DNA from: Streptomonospora litoralis
Lineage (GTDB): Bacteria > Actinomycetota > Actinomycetes > Streptosporangiales > Streptosporangiaceae
Direction: 5' to 3'
NCBI RefSeq assembly: GCF_004323735.1
Contig: NZ_CP036455.1
Coordinates: 2,971,101-3,035,100 of the forward strand
Length of the DNA stretch: 64,000 bases
In this document: in pieces, positions 26,152 through 35,585 of the stretch
Layout: every line of letters starts with the position of its first letter
Position numbering within the stretch: the first letter of the stretch is position 1
Translations under genes and position numbers: made by a program
Notes under the pieces: model-generated
The model's database searches: none
The model's input: only the letters and a program-made list of their open reading frames with translations
What the model was told of the DNA's origin: nothing

Positions 26152-26709
26152 CTAGCGGGCCCGGCCGGCGATGTCGGAGGGGCGGATCCGAAAGACCTGC
26201 AACCGGTTGTTGTAGTACTTCTCGGTCTCGCCGACCCACTCCATGCCCAGGCGGCGGGCGGTGGCGACGGCGCGGGTGTTCTTCGGGCGCGCCACCGCGA
26301 ACAGCTCCTCGATGCCCTGCTCGAAGGCCCAGCCGATGATGGCGCCGCCGGCCTCGGTGGCGTAGCCGTTGCCCCAGGCGTCGGGGCGCAGCTGCCAGTT
26401 CAGCTCGAAGTCCTCCTCGAACGGCGGCAGCAGGCGCAGCGACAGGCCGCCGATGAGGTCGCCGTCGCGCCGGCGCACGATCGCCCAGCGCCCGGCCGGC
26501 GGCAGGAAGTTGGGCTGGGCCTCGACCCAGGCGTGCAGCACGGACCGCATCGCCTCGACGTCGGTGACGGCGCGCATCTCGGGGGTGAGCCAGCGGGCGA
26601 CCTCCTCGGCCCCGTAGATCCGCAGCGCGGCTTCGGCGTCGTCGGTGGTCCAGTCGCGGATGATCAACCGCTCGGTGCGCAGCTCAGGGCTTGAGGTCAT
26701 ATCGGGCAT
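26152..26709 (-). CDS. GNAT N-acetyltransferase (RimJ/RimL type)
   Basis: This 185-residue acetyltransferase has the ribosomal-protein/small-molecule GNAT layout: LRTERLIIRDWTTDDAEAALRIYG at the start, a P-loop-like RPDAWGNGYATEAGGAIIGWAFEQG (acetyl-CoA binding), and RPKNTRAVATARRLGMEWVGE near the end. The substrate is unknown. Two in-frame ATGs exist (26709 and 26700); neither has a good ribosome-binding site, so a leaderless start is possible. Confidence 0.9.
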   Translation of the reverse strand: MPDMTSSPELRTERLIIRDWTTDDAEAALRIYGAEEVARWLTPEMRAVTDVEAMRSVLHAWVEAQPNFLPPAGRWAIVRRRDGDLIGGLSLRLLPPFEEDFELNWQLRPDAWGNGYATEAGGAIIGWAFEQGIEELFAVARPKNTRAVATARRLGMEWVGETEKYYNNRLQVFRIRPSDIAGRAR

Positions 26710-26773
26710 GTTAACCAAGATGCGCCGCCGCCGACCGTGCGCCGCGCCTTCCGCAGGCGGCCTCCGGAAGCGC

Positions 26774-26809
26774 GGCGGGGGCCGCCCGGTGATCCGGACG
26801 GCCCCCGCC
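26774..26809 (-). terminator. Hairpin after the cold-shock gene
   Basis: A 16-nt arm pairs with its complement around a TGAT loop, with one mismatch. It lies 25 nt beyond the csp stop on the minus strand. There is no T-tract. Confidence 0.6.
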
Positions 26810-26833
26810 TGCGAGTGGTGGAGTCGTCGCCGA

Positions 26834-27037
26834 CTACACGCCCTGCACGTTCTCGGCCTGCGGGCCCTTGGGGCTCTGCGTGACGTCGAACTCGACGCGC
26901 TGGTTCTCCTCAAGGTTGCGGAAGCCGGAGCCCGCGATGTTGCTGTAGTGGACGAAGACGTCCGGGCCGCCGGCATCCTGCTGGATGAAGCCGAAGCCCT
27001 TCTCGCTGTTGAACCACTTGACGGTTCCCTGCGCCAT
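26834..27037 (-). CDS. Cold-shock domain protein
   Basis: This 67-residue protein is a complete CSD with both RNA-binding motifs, KGFGFIQ (RNP1) and VFVHYSNI (RNP2), starting [14 protein letters not shown]. It binds single-stranded RNA and DNA and acts as an RNA chaperone. The length is normal for the family. The leader carries a terminator-like hairpin, suggesting that expression is set by transcript folding, as for cspA in other bacteria. Confidence 0.97.
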   Translation of the reverse strand: MAQGTVKWFNSEKGFGFIQQDAGGPDVFVHYSNIAGSGFRNLEENQRVEFDVTQSPKGPQAENVQGV

Positions 27038-27117
27038 GGCTGATCCCTCACTTCCCGAGATCGGTCCAGACCCGCACTCTGCGGCATCTGCGGGTGCTGC
27101 GAACCTTCTCCGGATTG

Positions 27118-27150
27118 AAAAACGCCCGCTGGTCAAAAACTCCGCGGGCG
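27118..27150 (-). promoter_or_regulatory. Attenuator-like hairpin in the cold-shock gene leader
   Basis: On the minus strand CGCCCGC pairs with GCGGGCG around a 14-nt loop and is followed directly by TTTTT, about 80 nt before the csp start. A -10-like TAGTAT (27194-27199) upstream would make this part of the leader. No other gene ends here on this strand. Confidence 0.6.
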
Positions 27151-27282
27151 ATCACACAGGATCCAGCGAAATCAAGACTGCTACCCACAGCCGATACTAA
27201 CACCGGGTAGGTGTGCGTGATGGGTGGCGTGAGTCACGGAAAGCGCTGTTGACGCAGGTTTGAACGACATACCAACGGACGC

Positions 27283-27297
27283 CTTTACAAGGTAGAT
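27283..27297 (+). repeat. Dispersed element CTTTACANNGTAGAT, copy 3
   Basis: The copy reads CTTTACAAGGTAGAT with CCAAC ten nt upstream. It lies 124 nt before the start of the molybdopterin oxidoreductase gene. Confidence 0.75.
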
Positions 27298-27421
27298 CCG
27301 TTCTGGCGCCGGAGGCCGCGACCGACCGACCCGCTTTGCTCTCCGATGATCGTCTGCGATTCCGCTTGGTGGAAGAATGGAGGCGACCCGTGATCCAGCC
27401 GCCGGATGGGGGCGCTCAGCC

Positions 27422-29728
27422 GTGTCCAACGCACCCAGCGACGAGCCCGACCAGCACACGCCCGACGTCGGTACTCCCCGCGACTCCGCCGCCGGGATCC
27501 CCGCCGTCGTCCACGGCCTGCGCAGCGTCGGCGCCCAGGCGGGCGCCGCGCGCGGCCTGCGCACCCTGGCCCGAGTCAACCAGAAGCGCGGATTCGACTG
27601 CCCCGGTTGCGCCTGGCCCGAGCCCGACCACCGCCACCCTGCCGAGTTCTGCGAGAACGGCGCGAAGGCCGTCGCCGAGGAGGCCACCCGCCGCGCCGTC
27701 TCCGCCGGCTTCTTCGCCCGCCACTCCGTGGCCGACCTCGCCGAGCGCTCCGGGTACTGGCTCGGGCAGCAGGGGCGGCTCACTGAGCCGATGTACCTGG
27801 CGCCGGGCGCCACGCACTACTCCCCCATCGGCTGGGACGCCGCCCTGGACCTGCTCGCCGAGCACCTGCGCGGCCTCGACTCCCCCGACGAGGCGGTCTT
27901 CTACACATCGGGGCGCACCTCCAACGAGGCGGCGTTCCTCTACCAGCTGCTCGCGCGCCGCCTGGGCACCAACAACCTGCCCGACTGCTCGAACATGTGC
28001 CACGAGTCCTCCGGGGAGGCGCTGGGTGAGACCCTGGGCGTGGGCAAGGGCAGCGTGCACCTGGAGGACCTCTGCCGCGCCGACCTGATCGTCGTCGCCG
28101 GGCAGAACCCCGGTACCAACCACCCCAGGATGCTCACCGCTCTGGAGAAGGCCAAGCGGGCGGGCGCGCGGATCGTCACCGTCAACCCGCTGCCCGAGGC
28201 GGGCATGCAGCGCTTCCGCAACCCGCAGAGCCTGCGCGGCCTCGCCGCCGGCGGCACCGTGCTGACCGACCTGTTCCTGCAGGTCCGCCTGGGCGGCGAC
28301 CTCGCCCTCTTCACCGCTCTCAACCGCCTGCTGCTGCAGACGGAGGAGGCCGAGCCCGACTCGGGCGCGCTCGACCGCGCGTTCATCGACGAGCACACCC
28401 ACGGCTTCGACGCCTACGCCAAGCAGCTGCTCACCGAGGACGAGGACGCCTTCTGGCGGCGCGTCACGGCCGCCACCGGTCTGGACCGAACGCGTATCGA
28501 AGAGGCCCTGGCCATGGTGCGCGGCGCTCGCCGCATCGTGGTCTGCTGGGCGATGGGGCTGACCCAGCACCGCCACGCCGTGCCCACCATCCGCGAGGTG
28601 GTCAACTTCCTGCTGCTGCGCGGCAACGTCGGCCGCCCGGGAGCGGGCGTGTGCCCGGTGCGCGGGCACAGCAACGTCCAGGGCGACCGCACCATGGGCA
28701 TCTTCGAGCGCCCGAAGCCGGCGTTCCTGGATGCGCTGGGCGCCGAATTCGGCTTCGAGCCGCCGCGCGAACACGGTCTGGACGTGGTCCGCTCGATCCG
28801 CGCGATGCGCGAAGGCTCGGCGAAGGTCTTCACGGCCATGGGCGGCAACTTCGTCTCCGCGGCCCCCGACACCGCGGCCACCGAGGAGGCGGTGCGCCGC
28901 TGCGAACTGACCGTGCAGGTCTCCACCAAGCTCAACCGCTCGCACACGGTCACCGGTGAATGCGCGCTGATCCTGCCCGCGCTGGCGCGCAGCGACCGCG
29001 ACCGGGGCCCCGACGGCGCCGAGCGCTTCGTCACGGTGGAGGACTCCATGGGTCGGGTGCACGCCTCGCGCGGCAGCGTCGAGCCGCTGTCCAGGGAAAT
29101 GCGCGCCGAAGTCGACATCGTCTGCGACCTGGCGCAGCGGCTCTTCGGAGCGGAGCCCACCGCCGACTGGGCGGGGATGGCGGCCGACTACGACCGCGTC
29201 CGCGACCGCATCGCCGCGGTCGTGCCGGGCTTCACCGACTTCAACGCGCGGGTGCGCGCGCCCGGCGGGTTCGCGCTGCCGCACGCCCCGCGCGACGACC
29301 GCTCCTTCCCCACCGCCACGGGCCGCGCCAACTTCACCGCCAACCCGATCACCGCGCCACAGGTGCCTCTCGGGCGGCTGCTGCTGCAGACACTGCGCTC
29401 ACACGACCAGTACAACACCACGGTCTACGGCCTGGACGACCGCTACCGCGGGGTGCGCGGCGGACGTCGGGTGGTGTTCGTCAACGCCGAGGACGCACGC
29501 GAACTGGGGTTGGCCGACGGCCGGCGGGTCGACCTGATCGGCGAGTGGAGCGACGGCACCGAGCGCCGCGCCTTCGGGTTCCGCCTGGCCTGCTACCCCA
29601 CGCCGCGCGGTTGCGCGGCGGCCTATTATCCGGAGACCAACGTGCTGGTGCCGCTGGACCACACGGCCGAGTACAGCAACACCCCGGCGTCGAAGTCGGT
29701 GGTCGTGCGGCTGGAGCCCGCCGACTAA
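27422..29728 (+). CDS. YdeP/FdhF-family molybdopterin oxidoreductase
   Basis: This 768-residue protein matches the YdeP branch of formate-dehydrogenase-like molybdoenzymes: FDCPGCAWPEPDHRHPAEFCENG near the N-terminus, GRTSNEAAFLYQLLAR, LPDCSNMCHESSG, VAGQNPGTNHPRM, GNVGRPGAGVCPVRGHSNVQGDRTMG, and the C-terminal cofactor domain ending SNTPASKSVVVRLE. The cysteines are fewer than in the N-terminal 4Fe-4S site of classical enzymes. The reaction is not known for this branch. The GTG at 27422 matches family N-termini and follows GGGGG. Confidence 0.93.
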   Translation: MSNAPSDEPDQHTPDVGTPRDSAAGIPAVVHGLRSVGAQAGAARGLRTLARVNQKRGFDCPGCAWPEPDHRHPAEFCENGAKAVAEEATRRAVSAGFFARHSVADLAERSGYWLGQQGRLTEPMYLAPGATHYSPIGWDAALDLLAEHLRGLDSPDEAVFYTSGRTSNEAAFLYQLLARRLGTNNLPDCSNMCHESSGEALGETLGVGKGSVHLEDLCRADLIVVAGQNPGTNHPRMLTALEKAKRAGARIVTVNPLPEAGMQRFRNPQSLRGLAAGGTVLTDLFLQVRLGGDLALFTALNRLLLQTEEAEPDSGALDRAFIDEHTHGFDAYAKQLLTEDEDAFWRRVTAATGLDRTRIEEALAMVRGARRIVVCWAMGLTQHRHAVPTIREVVNFLLLRGNVGRPGAGVCPVRGHSNVQGDRTMGIFERPKPAFLDALGAEFGFEPPREHGLDVVRSIRAMREGSAKVFTAMGGNFVSAAPDTAATEEAVRRCELTVQVSTKLNRSHTVTGECALILPALARSDRDRGPDGAERFVTVEDSMGRVHASRGSVEPLSREMRAEVDIVCDLAQRLFGAEPTADWAGMAADYDRVRDRIAAVVPGFTDFNARVRAPGGFALPHAPRDDRSFPTATGRANFTANPITAPQVPLGRLLLQTLRSHDQYNTTVYGLDDRYRGVRGGRRVVFVNAEDARELGLADGRRVDLIGEWSDGTERRAFGFRLACYPTPRGCAAAYYPETNVLVPLDHTAEYSNTPASKSVVVRLEPAD

Positions 29729-29791
29729 CCGGCCGGGGACGCCACCGGGGCCCCGAGCGCAGGCGCCGACTGAAGCCGCGGTCGACGGCCG

Positions 29792-30817
29792 TCACCCGCT
29801 CCGGGCCGGCAACCGCTCCGGCAGCCCGAACAGCGGGAACAGGCGCTCGGTGTCGAGGTAGCTGGTGATGCCCACGATGCGGTCGCCGGAGGTCTCGACG
29901 ACCTGCAGCGCCCACGGCTCGAACGTGCCGCCCACTCCGCCGGGGCGGTACTGGCCGAAGGCGCCCGTCCCGTTGGCGGACACGGGGACCAGCCGGGAGC
30001 CGCGGCACCCGTGGCCCGGGCCGGTCATCCAGGCGGCGATGGCCTCGACGCCCTGCAGCCACAGCGCATAGGGCGGCATGGACATGGCGGCGTCCTCGCG
30101 CAGCAGCGCGGCGAGGGAGTCCATGTCGTAGGACTCGAAGGCGTCGACGTAGCGAGCGAGCAGCTCGGCCTGTGCTCCGTCGCCGGGCCGCAGCACTTCG
30201 GCGTCGGTGTCGTCGAGTTTGGCCAGGGTGGCGCGGGCGCGCTGCAGGGCGCTGTTGACCGAGGCGACGCTGGTGTCCAACAGGTCGGCGACCTCCTGGG
30301 CCCGCCAGGCCAGGACCTCGCGCAGGATGAGCACCGCCCGCTGGCGGGGGGCGAGGTGCTGCAGCGCGGCGACGAAGGCCAGTCGCACGCTGTCGCGCAG
30401 GGCGACCTGGTCGGCGGGGTCCCCGCCGGCGGGCAGCGCCCGGCTGTCGGGGAAGGGCTCGACCCAGGTCTCGTCGGCGTAGGCGGGGCCGAGCACGGCG
30501 TCGGTGCCCTGCGCCGGGCCCATCTCCATCGGCCGCGCGCGCCGCGACCGGCCGTTGAGGGCGTCCATACAGGTGTTGGTGGTGATGCGGTACAGCCACG
30601 AACGCAGCGAGGAGCGGCCCTCGAAGCGGTCCACGCCGCGCCAGGCGCGCACCATGGCCTCCTGGACGGCGTCCTCCGCCTCGAACGCCGAGCCCAGCAT
30701 CCGGTAGCAGTACCCGGTGAGCTCGACGCGGTAGGATTCCAGGCGGCGTTCGATCTCCTCGGGGGAGGAGGGCGGTGTCCCGGGCTCCTTCGCAGGAGTC
30801 GCAGCGAGTTCGCTCAT
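29792..30817 (-). CDS. ECF sigma factor with C-terminal SnoaL-like domain (SigG-like)
   Basis: This 341-residue sigma factor has region 2 ([27 protein letters not shown] ... [15 protein letters not shown]), region 4 ([47 protein letters not shown]) and a SnoaL-like tail ([20 protein letters not shown] ... GVEAIAAWM). The last is thought to replace a separate anti-sigma factor in this class. The ATG at 30817 has GGAGAGGA upstream. No anti-sigma gene is adjacent. Target promoters are unknown. Confidence 0.93.
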   Translation of the reverse strand: MSELAATPAKEPGTPPSSPEEIERRLESYRVELTGYCYRMLGSAFEAEDAVQEAMVRAWRGVDRFEGRSSLRSWLYRITTNTCMDALNGRSRRARPMEMGPAQGTDAVLGPAYADETWVEPFPDSRALPAGGDPADQVALRDSVRLAFVAALQHLAPRQRAVLILREVLAWRAQEVADLLDTSVASVNSALQRARATLAKLDDTDAEVLRPGDGAQAELLARYVDAFESYDMDSLAALLREDAAMSMPPYALWLQGVEAIAAWMTGPGHGCRGSRLVPVSANGTGAFGQYRPGGVGGTFEPWALQVVETSGDRIVGITSYLDTERLFPLFGLPERLPARSG

Positions 30818-30895
30818 CGAGTGTCCTCTCCGGCGCCGCCGACCGGCCGCGTGCGCCGGCGCCTCGGGCGGAGTTTCCGCAGGTGGTATCGACAA

Positions 30896-30923
30896 TCCTT
30901 ACGCTAGCGGCGGGGTATGACAA
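30896..30923 (-). promoter_or_regulatory. Promoter of the ECF sigma gene
   Basis: Read on the minus strand, TTGTCA and TAAGGA are separated by 16 nt, ending about 79 nt before the ATG. This resembles a house-keeping promoter. Confidence 0.6.
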
Positions 30924-31032
30924 GAGCGGTTTCGCCCGTACGCCCCGAGACGGCCGAGGCGCGTTCTGCGGCGTCTGTTCAGTCGACGATGCGCTCTGGC
31001 GGGGTCGGTTCGGATGGGACGCCAACAGCCAC

Positions 31033-31047
31033 CTTTACATCGTAGAT
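31033..31047 (+). repeat. Dispersed element CTTTACANNGTAGAT, copy 4
   Basis: The copy reads CTTTACATCGTAGAT, preceded by CCAACAGCCAC like copy 1. It starts a roughly 280-nt leader before the FAD/Fe-S oxidase. Confidence 0.75.
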
Positions 31048-31150
31048 TCCACATGGCGCCAGGGTTCAACCTCTCCCTCCACCGCGGTGCGACCGCGGTA
31101 GGCGTTTGCCGCCGCCGACTGCGGTCAGCCGGTTTGTCGGGGAACGCACA

Positions 31151-31310
31151 CCGTTCGCGGGCCGGGTCCCCGGCCCGCGAACGGCCCGCACTGCGGCGCT
31201 CCCCCGTTGCAAGTACCACCGGCGGCCGCAGGCACCGCGGCCGCTCACCGGCGGTCGCCACAGCCCCGCGGCCGCAGCCCCGCCGGTGGCGGCCCGGCGG
31301 GGCTGCGGCC
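31151..31310 (+). other. Two strong hairpins in the leader of the FAD/Fe-S oxidase gene
   Basis: The first inverted repeat has 16-nt perfect arms (31151-31166 and 31169-31184). The second has 15-nt perfect arms (31270-31284 and 31296-31310) and ends 4 nt before the ribosome-binding site GGAAAGGGG. Placed this way the second stem could mask or expose translation initiation. Confidence 0.6.
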
Positions 31311-31327
31311 AGCGGAAAGGGGATACG

Positions 31328-34300
31328 GTGACCGCGCACACCACCGCAGCAGCCCGTGGCAGCGCCGCGGAGTCCGTCGACGCCGAGGCACTGCGCCGGG
31401 ACCTCGTCGACCGGGTCGACGGCGAGGTCCGCTTCGACGACGGCACCCGCTCGATCTATGCCACCGACGCCTCCAACTACCGGCAGATCCCCGTCGGCGC
31501 GGTGATACCGCACAACCTGGAGGCGGGGGTGGAGGCCGTGGCCGTCTGCCGCGAGCACGACGCACCGCTGCTCTCGCGGGGCGGCGGGACGAGCCTGGCC
31601 GGCCAGTGCTGCAACACGGCGGTGGTCATCGACTGGTCCAAGTACTGCAACCGGGTGCTCGACGTCGATCTGGAGGCCGGCACCGCCACCGTCGAGCCGG
31701 GCATCGTGCTCGACACCCTCAACGCCCGCACCCGCGCCGAGGGCGGCGTCATCTTCGGGCCGCAGCCCTCCACCCACGGCCGCTGCACCCTCGGCGGCAT
31801 GATCGGCAACGACTCCTGCGGATCCACCGCCCAGGCCTACGGCAAGACCTCGGCCAACATCCACCGGCTGGAAATCCTGACCTACGACGGCTGCCGGATG
31901 TGGGTGGGCCCCACCGGCGACGAAGAGTACGCGCGCATCCAGGCCGAGGGAGGCCGCCCCGCCGAGATCCACCGCGAACTGCGTGAGCTCGCCGAGCGCC
32001 ACGGCCCGGCGATCCGGCGCCGGTTCCCCGACATCCCCCGCCGCGTCTCCGGCTACAGCCTCGACGCGCTGCTGCCGGAGAACGGCTGCGACCTGGCCCG
32101 GGCCCTGGTGGGCTCGGAGGGAACGCTGGCCACCGTGCTGCGCGCCGAGGTCCGCCTGTCCCACGAACCGCCCGCGCGCACGATGGTGCTGTGCGGGTTC
32201 CGCGACATCTTCGCCGCCGCCGACGCGGTGCCCGGCATCGTGGAGTTCGAGCCCATGGCGCTGGAAGGAATCGACGACAAGCTCGTCGGCTTCGAGCGCC
32301 GCGAGCAGCTGAACCGGCAGGCGCTGCGCAGCCTGCCCGAGGGCGCCGGCTGGCTGATGGTGCAGTTCGGCGGCGACACCGGCGAGGAGTCGCGGCGCCG
32401 GGCCGAGGAGTTCCGCGACGCCCTGTCCGGCAGCGAGGACGCCCCGGTCGTCCAGATCTACGACGACCCCGGCCACGCCGCGGCGATGTGGTCGGTGCGC
32501 GAGGCGGGGCTGGGCGCCACCGCGCGGGTCCCGGCCGAACCCGATACCTGGCCGGGCTGGGAGGACTCGGCGGTGCCGCCGGAGCGCTTCGGCGACTACC
32601 TGCGCGACCTCCACGCGCTGATGGAGGAGTTCGGCTACGCCCGCCGCTCGGCCATGTACGGCCACTTCGGGCACGGCTGCCTGCACACCCGCATCCCCTT
32701 CGAGCTGACCACCGCCGACGGAGTCGCCGACTACCGCAGCTTCGCCGAACGCGCCGCCGACCTGGCCGCGCGCTACGGCGGCTCGTTCTCCGGCGAGCAC
32801 GGCGACGGCCAGTCGCGCGCGGAGCTGTGGCCGCGGATGTTCGGCAGCGAGCTGATGCCGGCCTTCACCGAACTGAAGCGGATCTTCGACCCCGGCGACC
32901 GGATGAACCCCGGCAAGCTCGTGCGCCCCGACGGCGCGGCTCCCCAGCGGCTGGACGAGCACCTGCGGCTGGGCACGGACTACCGGCCGGAGCATCCGGA
33001 TACCTTCTTCGCCTACCCGGGCGACGACGGCGACTTCGCCCGCGCCACGCTGCGCTGCGTGGGTGTGGGCGCCTGCCGCCACGACAGCGGCGGGGTGATG
33101 TGCCCGAGCTACCGGGTCACGGGCGAGGAGGCGCACTCCACGCGCGGCCGCGCCCGGATGCTCAACGACATGCTGCGCGGCGACGTGGTGGAGGGGTGGC
33201 GATCGCCCGAGGTCGACGACGCGCTGGACCTGTGCCTGGCCTGCAAGGGCTGCAAGAGCGACTGCCCGGTCAACGTGGACATGGCCACCTACAAGGCGGA
33301 GTTCCTGGCCCACCACCACCGCGGGCGCGTGCGCCCGGCCGCGCACTACTCGATGGGCTGGCTGCCGCTGTGGGCGCGGCTGGCCTCGGTCGCGCCCGAG
33401 GGCGCCAACGCGTTCAGCGCCGCGGCGGGGCTCGTCCCGCGGGCCAAGCGGCTCGGCGGGGTCGCCGCAGACAGGCCCATCCCGGCGTTCGCGCCGGTGC
33501 GGCTGCGCGACGCGTTCCGCCGCCGCTCGCGGCGCCGCGGCGGCAGCGGCGGCGACAGCACCGGGCGCGGTGAGGTGATCCTGTGGCCCGACACCTTCAC
33601 CGACAACTTCCAGCCCGAGGTCGGCGCGGCGGCGGTGCGCGTGCTGGAGGACGCCGGGTTCGCGGTGCGGATGCCGCGGCGCACCCTGTGCTGCGGGCTG
33701 ACCTGGATCAGCACCGGCCAACTGAAGACCGCACGCCGGGTGATCCAGCGCACTGTGGCGGCACTGCGCGAGGACATCCGGGCGGGGGTGCCCGTCGTCG
33801 GGCTGGAACCCTCGTGCACGGCGGTGTTCCGCTCCGACGCACCTGAGATGTTCCCGCACGACGAGGACGTGCGCCGACTCAGCGAGCAGACCTTCACCCT
33901 GGCCGAGCTGCTGAACGAGCGCGCTCCCGACTGGGAGCCGCCGCGGATGGAACGGGCGGCCATGGCACAGCCGCACTGCCACCAGCACGCGATCATGGGC
34001 TTCTCCGCCGACAAGAGCCTGCTGGAGCGCACGGGCGCGGACACGCGGGTGCTGGACGCCGGGTGCTGCGGTCTGGCCGGGAACTTCGGTTTCGAGGACG
34101 GCCACTACGCGGTCTCGATGGCCTGTGCCGAGGACGGGCTGCTGCCGGCGGTGCGCGACGCCGACCCCTCGGCGGTGGTGCTGGCGGACGGGTTCAGTTG
34201 CCGTACGCAGATCGAGCACGCCGACGTCGGCCGCGAGGCGGTGCACCTGGCCCAAGCGCTGGACATGGCGCTGCGCCGCGGAGCGCCGGACCGCCGACCC

Positions 34301-34438
34301 GAGCAGGGTGCGGCGCGGACGACCGAGCGGCGGCGGGCACCGGCCTACGACGCCGACGAGATCCGCGCGGAGGCGGTGCGCGCCGGGCAGTCGGGCTCCT
34401 TCGCCACCGGGTCCGGATCGTCCGGGACGGGGGTGTGA
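31328..34438 (+). CDS. Fused FAD-linked oxidase/Fe-S oxidoreductase (GlcD-GlcF type)
   Basis: This 1036-residue protein joins an FAD-binding oxidase (RGGGTSLAGQ near 84-93, substrate half with HGHGCLHTRIPF-like GHFGHGC and GEHGDGQ) to a 4Fe-4S ferredoxin part (CVGVGACRHDSGGVMCP near 577; CLACKGCKSDCPVN near 636) and a cysteine-rich CCG domain (CCGL near 788, GCCGLAGNFGFE near 912). Such fusions oxidise D-2-hydroxyacids such as lactate or 2-hydroxyglutarate and pass electrons to the respiratory chain. The GTG at 31328 has a strong ribosome-binding site. Confidence 0.93.
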   Translation: MTAHTTAAARGSAAESVDAEALRRDLVDRVDGEVRFDDGTRSIYATDASNYRQIPVGAVIPHNLEAGVEAVAVCREHDAPLLSRGGGTSLAGQCCNTAVVIDWSKYCNRVLDVDLEAGTATVEPGIVLDTLNARTRAEGGVIFGPQPSTHGRCTLGGMIGNDSCGSTAQAYGKTSANIHRLEILTYDGCRMWVGPTGDEEYARIQAEGGRPAEIHRELRELAERHGPAIRRRFPDIPRRVSGYSLDALLPENGCDLARALVGSEGTLATVLRAEVRLSHEPPARTMVLCGFRDIFAAADAVPGIVEFEPMALEGIDDKLVGFERREQLNRQALRSLPEGAGWLMVQFGGDTGEESRRRAEEFRDALSGSEDAPVVQIYDDPGHAAAMWSVREAGLGATARVPAEPDTWPGWEDSAVPPERFGDYLRDLHALMEEFGYARRSAMYGHFGHGCLHTRIPFELTTADGVADYRSFAERAADLAARYGGSFSGEHGDGQSRAELWPRMFGSELMPAFTELKRIFDPGDRMNPGKLVRPDGAAPQRLDEHLRLGTDYRPEHPDTFFAYPGDDGDFARATLRCVGVGACRHDSGGVMCPSYRVTGEEAHSTRGRARMLNDMLRGDVVEGWRSPEVDDALDLCLACKGCKSDCPVNVDMATYKAEFLAHHHRGRVRPAAHYSMGWLPLWARLASVAPEGANAFSAAAGLVPRAKRLGGVAADRPIPAFAPVRLRDAFRRRSRRRGGSGGDSTGRGEVILWPDTFTDNFQPEVGAAAVRVLEDAGFAVRMPRRTLCCGLTWISTGQLKTARRVIQRTVAALREDIRAGVPVVGLEPSCTAVFRSDAPEMFPHDEDVRRLSEQTFTLAELLNERAPDWEPPRMERAAMAQPHCHQHAIMGFSADKSLLERTGADTRVLDAGCCGLAGNFGFEDGHYAVSMACAEDGLLPAVRDADPSAVVLADGFSCRTQIEHADVGREAVHLAQALDMALRRGAPDRRPEQGAARTTERRRAPAYDADEIRAEAVRAGQSGSFATGSGSSGTGV

Positions 34439-34441
34439 GCC

Positions 34442-35551
34442 GTGGGCTTCAGCGACCCCGCCGTCACCGGCGTGCGCGCCGCCGCCTATACCGTGCCGAC
34501 CGACCGCCACTCCGCGGACGGCACACTGGCCTGGGATTCCACCACCATCGTGGTCGTGCACGTGGCGGGCGGCGGACACGAGGGGCTGGGCTGGACCTAC
34601 GGGCCGCCGGCCTGCGCCGCGATCGTGCACGACCAGCTCGCCCCCGTGGTGCGCGATCTTCGGGTGCTGGACGTTCCGGCTGCGCTGGAGGCCATGGTCC
34701 GCGCGGTGCGCAACGCGGGGCGTCCGGGCGCGGTCGGCTATGCGGTCTCGGCCGTGGAGACCGCGCTGTGGGATCTCAAGGCGCGCCTGCTCGGTCTGCC
34801 GCTGTACCGGCTGCTGGGTGCGATGCGCAGCGCTGTTCCGCTGTACGGCAGCGGTGGGCTGACCTCCTACGGCGACGACGACCTGCGCCGCCAGTTGCGC
34901 GGCTGGGTGCATGAGGAGGGCTTCGACCGGGTCAAGATCAAAATCGGGGAAGACCGGGGCACACGGGAGCGGCGCGACCTGGAGCGGGTGCGGCTGGCCC
35001 GCGAGATCGTCGGCGACGGCGCCGAACTGTTCGTCGACGCCAACGGCGCCTACACCGCCAAGCAGGCGATCCGCGTGGCCCGCGGCCTGGACGCCGCGGG
35101 TGTCTCCTGGCTGGAGGAACCGGTCTCCTCCGACGACCTGGCGGGGCTGCACCAGGTTCGCGACGGCTCGGCGATGGATGTGACCGCCGGCGAATACGGC
35201 TGCACCGTCGCCTACTTCGAGCACATGTGCGCCGCCGGGGCGGTGGACTGCCTGCAGGCCGACGCCACCCGCTGCGGCGGTGTACTGGAGTTCCTGCGGG
35301 TCTGCGCGGTGGCGGCGGCCCACGGGCTGGACAGCTCCGCCCACTGCGCCCCTTACCTGCACCGGCATGTGGCGGCGGCCACCCCGCGGCTGCGGCACGT
35401 GGAGTGGTTCCACGACCACGTGCGCATCGAGCGCCGGCTCTTCGAGGGGGCCGACCCGCCCGAGCGGGGGGTGCTGCCGCTGGATCCGCAGCGCCCCGGC
35501 CACGGCGTGGAGCTGCGCGAGGCCGATGCCCAGCCCTACCGCGTGGTATGA
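34442..35551 (+). CDS. Enolase-superfamily (mandelate racemase/muconate lactonizing) enzyme
   Basis: This 369-residue enzyme has the MR-type barrel: catalytic KxK in VKIKIG (near 164-166), metal ligands in VDANGAY (near 199), EEPVS (near 225) and GEYG (near 250), and an AHCAPYLH tail (near 301). The fold generates an enolate from an alpha-proton of a carboxylate, as in acid-sugar dehydratases. It starts 3 nt after the FAD/Fe-S oxidase, so the two probably act in one pathway on a hydroxyacid or sugar acid. The exact substrate is unknown. Confidence 0.9.
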   Translation: MGFSDPAVTGVRAAAYTVPTDRHSADGTLAWDSTTIVVVHVAGGGHEGLGWTYGPPACAAIVHDQLAPVVRDLRVLDVPAALEAMVRAVRNAGRPGAVGYAVSAVETALWDLKARLLGLPLYRLLGAMRSAVPLYGSGGLTSYGDDDLRRQLRGWVHEEGFDRVKIKIGEDRGTRERRDLERVRLAREIVGDGAELFVDANGAYTAKQAIRVARGLDAAGVSWLEEPVSSDDLAGLHQVRDGSAMDVTAGEYGCTVAYFEHMCAAGAVDCLQADATRCGGVLEFLRVCAVAAAHGLDSSAHCAPYLHRHVAAATPRLRHVEWFHDHVRIERRLFEGADPPERGVLPLDPQRPGHGVELREADAQPYRVV

Positions 35552-35585
35552 GGCGTTGCCGTTCGGGTGCACTCCACACGAGTGC

